Origin: CAYNFH01 sp964396385
GTDB lineage: Bacteria; Armatimonadota; Chthonomonadetes; Chthonomonadales; CAJBBX01
Length of the DNA: 9,927 nt
Direction of reading: 5' to 3'
Assembly (NCBI GenBank): GCA_964396385.1
Contig: CAYNFH010000228.1
Coordinates: 1-9,927, forward strand
The notes beneath the pieces were generated by a model. The model did no database searches, was not told the origin of the DNA, and saw only the letters and a list, made by a program, of their open reading frames with translations. Positions 7,376 to 9,927 of the stretch are shown here, piece by piece. Position numbers and translations under genes: made by a program. Positions within the stretch are counted from its first letter, which is position 1. Each line of letters begins with the position of its first letter.

Positions 7376-7650
7376 TCGGCGCCGCCATTCTGGCGTTGAT
7401 GTTGTGTTCGGGTCCTGTTGGCCCCGCCCCAGCCAGGTAGCCCATTACACCTGCTCCTGGGCTGATCAGACCGGTAAGCAACCAACCTGCCGGACATAGC
7501 GGTGGGGCCTGAAAACGGGTATTCTGCTATTGGAGCGGCACGGGCCACGAGGTCCGGGCGATCTCATCCGGATGGCGCTGCATAATTGCGGGAACTTAGG
7601 TTACCCACCGGGCGTCATCCGAGTTACAGAGTGAACCGGTCGTTTGCCCG
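7376..7650. other. Gene-free stretch with possible structured RNA (leader or small RNA)
   Basis: No convincing protein is encoded here. A 9-bp stem can form between 7420-7428 and 7501-7509 (one G-U pair). It encloses a first hairpin (cccag with ctggg, and inside it caggt with acctg, within 7428-7462) and a second one (ccggta at 7471-7476 with tgccgg at 7488-7493). This layout of an outer helix with two internal stem-loops fits a riboswitch-like or small RNA element, or the 3' end of the hydrolase transcript. I could not match it to a named class. The stretch also has to contain the promoter of the RRM gene, but I see no convincing -35/-10 pair. Confidence 0.3.
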
Positions 7651-7683
7651 AGAGCCATCCTTCGGCGGACGAAGGATGGCTCT
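7651..7683 (+). promoter_or_regulatory. Perfect 14-bp hairpin in the leader of the RRM gene
   Basis: Arms 7651-7664 and 7670-7683 (agagccatccttcg and its reverse complement) close a 5-nt loop, followed by gcgtgtttctc, which is only weakly T-rich. It could terminate the upstream hydrolase transcript, or act as an attenuator or stability element in the leader of the RNA-binding protein gene 64 bp downstream. The stem is seen directly; its role is inferred. Confidence 0.6.
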
Positions 7684-7746
7684 GCGTGTTTCTCAACGTC
7701 GGCTTCGCCGGTATGCGGCGTCACCAGGGCGCCAGAGGAGATGAAG

Positions 7747-8124
7747 GTGGCTAAGCGCATCTACGTGGGTAGTTTGCCCTACAGCATTACAGAGGACCAG
7801 CTCACAGACATGTTCTCGCCCTATGGGCAGGTGAGCGATGCCCACGTAATCACGGACAAGTTCACGGGGCAGTCAAAGGGATTCGCGTTTGTAGAAATGG
7901 CGGTCGACGCTGAGGCGGATGCGGCCATTCAGGCCCTGAACGGTACACAGCTTGGTGGGCGCACGCTCACCGTCAACGAGGCCCGCGAGCGTGAGAGCGG
8001 CGGCCGCTCCGGTGGCGGTGGCGGAGGCGGATACGGTGGCGGTGGCGGTGGCGGTTACGGCGGCGGCGGTGGAGGTGGAGGCCGCTCGCGAGGAGGTGGC
8101 GGTGGGGGCAACCGCCGCTGGTAG
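7747..8124 (+). CDS. Glycine-rich RRM RNA-binding protein
   Basis: A single RNA-recognition motif fills residues 4-80, with RNP2 IYVGSL (5-10) and RNP1 KGFAFVEM (44-51) holding the aromatic RNA-stacking positions. The rest (84-125) is an RGG/GGY-rich tail, as in cyanobacterial and plant cold-inducible RRM proteins, so it probably binds single-stranded RNA as a chaperone. I place the start at GTG 7747 because AGGAG at 7736-7740 gives a 6-nt spacer and the product then begins MAKRIYVG, as is usual in this family. The in-frame ATG at 7741 directly touches the Shine-Dalgarno sequence and would add two residues. A leader with a strong hairpin precedes the gene, suggesting post-transcriptional or cold control. 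A strong hairpin follows it. Confidence 0.92.
   Translation: MAKRIYVGSLPYSITEDQLTDMFSPYGQVSDAHVITDKFTGQSKGFAFVEMAVDAEADAAIQALNGTQLGGRTLTVNEARERESGGRSGGGGGGGYGGGGGGGYGGGGGGGGRSRGGGGGGNRRW
8011..8110 (+). repeat. GGN-triplet tract encoding the glycine-rich tail
   Basis: Runs of ggt, ggc and gga codons, broken by two tac/tat-type Tyr codons and by Arg/Ser codons, encode G-runs of seven or eight residues separated by Y and RSR. It includes two near-identical direct repeats of a Tyr plus seven-Gly unit. Such tracts vary in length by slippage and hint at recent expansion. Confidence 0.8.
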
Positions 8125-8145
8125 ACCTTCGAGCAACTGATACTC

Positions 8146-8173
8146 AGGCCCGGAGCGACAACGCTCCGGGCCT
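8146..8173 (+). terminator. Strong hairpin terminator between convergent genes
   Basis: A perfect 12-bp GC-rich stem (aggcccggagcg at 8146-8157 with its complement at 8162-8173) closes the tetraloop acaa, 21 nt after the RRM stop codon. The following sequence, ttgatttac, is modestly T-rich. It also faces the end of the minus-strand metalloprotease gene (stop at 8207), so it may serve both directions. Confidence 0.8.
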
Positions 8174-8206
8174 TGATTTACTATCCTACCACGGTGATCT
8201 TACGGA

Positions 8207-8890
8207 TTACCCGTCTTCCCGCCACCTCCACCAGCCGCCTCTGTGGCCCCAGCCCCGGTTCGCGTACCCCATGTCGGGGGCATGGTACTCCTTGCCCTGC
8301 GACAGCGCGGTGAGGAACTGCCACGACTGGTCGTCCCGCTGGCGGAGCATGTCCGGCTTGAGCAGGAAGTGCGCGAAGGATTCGGCAAAGCCCTCCTCCG
8401 GCTCATCTGCGGCGTAGTAGGTCACCAGGTGCCCGCCGCTCCGCTGCTGCATCCAGAGGCGGCGATACTCACGCTGCTGCGGCCAGCCCATGGTCTCGCA
8501 CCAAATGAAGTGGCCGTACTCGTGGGTAAAAACGAAGCCGGAATCCGCGTCCTCCAGCTCGTCGGAAAGCCGGATGGTCGCGGGCCGCAACTGGCGCGGG
8601 TCTGGCTCGCGGAAATCCCCGTCAATGGTTCCGTCCTGATCGCCGTCATCACCGGCCTCCTGGTTCAGCACCGCTGCCGGTACCTCTTCGACTACCACCA
8701 CCTGGTTAGTCTTCCACGCGGCAGGAAACTGATCGTAGATGTGCTGCCAGAGGGCGGTGTGCTTGGAGCTGCCGACCACCTTCAGGGACGCAGCCGCCGG
8801 GGTTCCTGCGCCGAACGCCGTTGCCGCGGCGAAGAGAACGGGGAAGAGGACACTGCTCTTCCGGCATGTCCACGAGAACACGTTTACCAC
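8207..8890 (-). CDS. Secreted HExxH zinc metalloprotease-like protein
   Basis: The 227-residue product has an N-terminal hydrophobic signal (VLFPVLFAAATAFGAG, residues about 14-29). The motif His123-Glu124-Tyr-Gly-His127 is a gluzincin-type zinc site, with the likely third ligand in EEGFAESFAHF (Glu170 or nearby) about 43 residues on. Just before it, DGDQDGTID at 82-90 has the DxDxDG spacing of a calcium-binding loop. I do not recognise the family. The C-terminus is odd: residues 209-227 are rich in Trp, Gly, Arg and Tyr. The start is GTG 8890 with AAGGAG 8 nt upstream. It lies 26 bp after the KH gene and is probably its operon partner. Peptidase activity is inferred from the motif only. Confidence 0.85.
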   Translation of the reverse strand: MVNVFSWTCRKSSVLFPVLFAAATAFGAGTPAAASLKVVGSSKHTALWQHIYDQFPAAWKTNQVVVVEEVPAAVLNQEAGDDGDQDGTIDGDFREPDPRQLRPATIRLSDELEDADSGFVFTHEYGHFIWCETMGWPQQREYRRLWMQQRSGGHLVTYYAADEPEEGFAESFAHFLLKPDMLRQRDDQSWQFLTALSQGKEYHAPDMGYANRGWGHRGGWWRWREDG

Positions 8891-8916
8891 GCTTGCTACT
8901 CCTTGTCCTTACGGTG

Positions 8917-9234
8917 TTACCTTTGCGCCTGCGCGTGCGAGGCGCCCAACTGAGGATCCGCCCCGTTAGCGCCGGGAGCGTAGCCCTTAACGTCCAGGTA
9001 CACCTTTATTCCGTTTCGTTTAGCCGCCTCCTTCACCACGGTTCGGATGGCGCTGGCGACCCGGCCTTCCTTGCCAATGGCGTACCCTATGTCCCCCGGC
9101 GCCACGAACACCACGTAGACCGTGGCGTCGTCTTCGAGGGACTCCTGCACCTGTACCTGCTCCGGCGACAGGACTACCGCCTGCACCATCTGCCGTATCA
9201 GGTTCTTTATTCCGTCCTGTGGCCGAGCTATCAT
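8917..9234 (-). CDS. khpA: KhpA-like KH-domain RNA-binding protein
   Basis: The 105-residue protein contains one type-II KH fold. Its GxxG loop is Gly54-Lys-Glu-Gly57 in DIGYAIGKEGRVASAIR, preceded by strands with VYVVFV and followed by the helix RTVVKEAAKRNG and the strand IKVYLDVKG. This is the KhpA/YlqC pattern, a small RNA-binding protein that in other bacteria pairs with KhpB. I chose ATG 9234 because the domain starts there; the frame remains open to 9378, but the extra 48 residues look like noise and overlap the sulfotransferase remnant. No strong ribosome site is visible. The usual neighbour rpsP is absent; instead a metalloprotease follows and a sulfotransferase remnant precedes. The tail after residue 84 (GYAPGANGADPQLGASHAQAQR) is low complexity. 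Confidence 0.88.
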   Translation of the reverse strand: MIARPQDGIKNLIRQMVQAVVLSPEQVQVQESLEDDATVYVVFVAPGDIGYAIGKEGRVASAIRTVVKEAAKRNGIKVYLDVKGYAPGANGADPQLGASHAQAQR

Positions 9235-9241
9235 GGTTGTT

Positions 9242-9769
9242 CTATCCGGCGCAGGTCCGTCGCGGCGCGAAAGCCGGCTCTGCCTGCGAGGAATTTGGAA
9301 GAGAGGTCCTTGCATCCTGACGTAATTGCCGGGCTGGCCGAGCGCCCGCCGCGGTAGGGGTGCAGTCGCGGGCGACAAAAGCCGCGGCCCTGCGAATATC
9401 GATAAGGCCCGGAGCTATACCCGCGAACGCGGCGATATGAAATGCGCAAGAGTAGGGGTGGCGCACGATGTCCTCGTACTCAACCTCCAGGTACCTATCG
9501 CCCAGAGAGCGGTAGCGCAGGCACTCGCCGCAGCCATTAACCCTGTCCGCCTGGTTCGGCGGCCCCACCGGCATGCTATCTCTCATGGGCGCTTCGCTCC
9601 CCAGGTAGGCGCCCATGAGAGATAGCATGCCGGTGACGAGGCTCGTGCCGCTTCGGTGCATACCGATGAGAATGATGGGAGGAGACAGCCGCCGGAATTC
9701 CGGAGAGAGAAGCTTGCGATGACGTGTGGAGAGAGCGCCCCCTGGGCTGGACGCGAGTCCGGGTTCCAC
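9242..9769 (-). pseudogene. Truncated sulfotransferase (internal deletion)
   Basis: The 175-residue frame opens with a PAPS-binding 5'-phosphosulfate loop, ILIGMHRSGTSLV (33-45), typical of bacterial sulfotransferases. It then jumps to YLEVEYEDIVRHP (93-105), a motif that normally lies 100 or more residues further on. The central region with the 3'-phosphate-binding Arg/Ser is missing. At the junction, the codons for TGMLSLMGA (46-54) reappear as their reverse complement, giving residues 60-68, because of a perfect 27-bp inverted repeat. The C-terminal 55 residues show no family match and may be out of frame. The start is GTG 9769 with AAGGA 8 nt upstream. An intact enzyme would transfer sulfate to a carbohydrate or peptide; this copy is probably inactive, or the product of an assembly error. 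Confidence 0.7.
9566..9635. repeat. Perfect 27-bp inverted repeat with 16-nt loop
   Basis: Left arm 9566-9592 is the exact reverse complement of right arm 9609-9635, with a 16-nt spacer at 9593-9608. It lies inside the sulfotransferase coding frame, where a long palindrome is not expected. One arm is ordinary sulfotransferase sequence and the other is its flipped copy, so this is a fold-back duplication rather than a terminator. Confidence 0.95.
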
Positions 9770-9809
9770 TGATAGAGTCCTTTCCTTCAGAGGTCCGGTG
9801 CTACGGAGG

Positions 9810-9926
9810 TCAGGAGGAGCAGGCTAGTAAACGTTGCACCGCGCAGTTGTCTTCCGGATTATCTGACGCCTGCCGCATGAAGAGGTAACGGCCTGTCGGA
9901 CAGATTCCATCCGGATAAGAGAGGCG
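9810..9926 (-). CDS. Open reading-frame tail running off the right edge
   Basis: A minus-strand frame is open for 38 codons from the window edge to TGA at 9810-9812. It ends 40 bp before the sulfotransferase start and reads RLSYPDGICPTGRYLF followed by MRQASDNPEDNC. Composition and spacing would suit the C-terminus of an upstream gene in the same cluster, but the segment is short and I recognise no family. Nothing else is visible between 9770 and 9927. Confidence 0.25.
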   Translation of the reverse strand, partial: RLSYPDGICPTGRYLFMRQASDNPEDNCAVQRLLACSS

Positions 9927-9927
9927 C

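Noticed and set aside
7461..7490. Resemblance to the signal recognition particle RNA tip (tcagaccgg followed by aagcaacc)
   Set aside because: The GGAA tetraloop and the symmetric flanking helix of SRP RNA are missing, so the likeness appears to be chance.
9235..9378. N-terminal extension of the KH protein
   Set aside because: The KH domain begins at ATG 9234; the extra residues are Arg/Pro-rich noise overlapping another gene.

Overview
This window is GC-rich bacterial chromosomal DNA with protein-coding genes on both strands and short gaps between them. I see no rRNA, tRNA, CRISPR array or transposase. The combination of a large DUF6785/DUF6784-type membrane protein, a secreted glycoside-hydrolase-like protein, a Tat-exported alpha/beta-hydrolase, a Uma2 nuclease, a glycine-rich RRM protein and period-7 microsatellites suggests an uncultured Armatimonadota-like (or Planctomycetota/Chloroflexota-like) soil or sediment bacterium. 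That assignment is an inference from gene content and cannot be proved from the sequence alone.

Layout, left to right. (1) 20-1987, minus: a polytopic membrane protein. (2) 2032-2060: a good sigma70-type promoter, followed by a leader and 2198-2929, plus: a protein resembling phage single-strand-annealing or recombination proteins, with a possible zinc knuckle at its C-terminus. A hairpin terminator follows it. (3) 2982-6171, minus: a two-gene cluster with a secreted CBM/TIM-barrel-like protein upstream and a Uma2 endonuclease 19 bp downstream. The secreted protein carries an in-frame 80-bp heptamer microsatellite. (4) 6164-7375, plus: a Tat-signal alpha/beta-hydrolase diverging from the secreted protein, with start regions that overlap. 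(5) 7376-7746: a 371-bp gene-free stretch with strong inverted repeats, probably a leader or structured RNA. (6) 7747-8124, plus: a glycine-rich RRM protein followed by a strong hairpin. (7) 8207-9769, minus: a cluster, in transcription order, of a damaged sulfotransferase, a KhpA-like KH protein and a secreted HExxH metalloprotease. (8) The right edge holds only a 38-codon open tail of unknown identity.

The secreted protein and the divergent hydrolase may act together on extracellular glycans, as glycosidase and deacylating esterase; their shared start region supports co-regulation. The RRM and KH proteins are both RNA binders, but they sit in separate, convergent units.

The points most worth checking are the perfect 27-bp inverted repeat inside the shortened sulfotransferase, the in-frame heptamer array in the secreted protein, the overlapping divergent starts, and the structured gap ahead of the RRM gene. 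I did not find a clear new multi-gene system.
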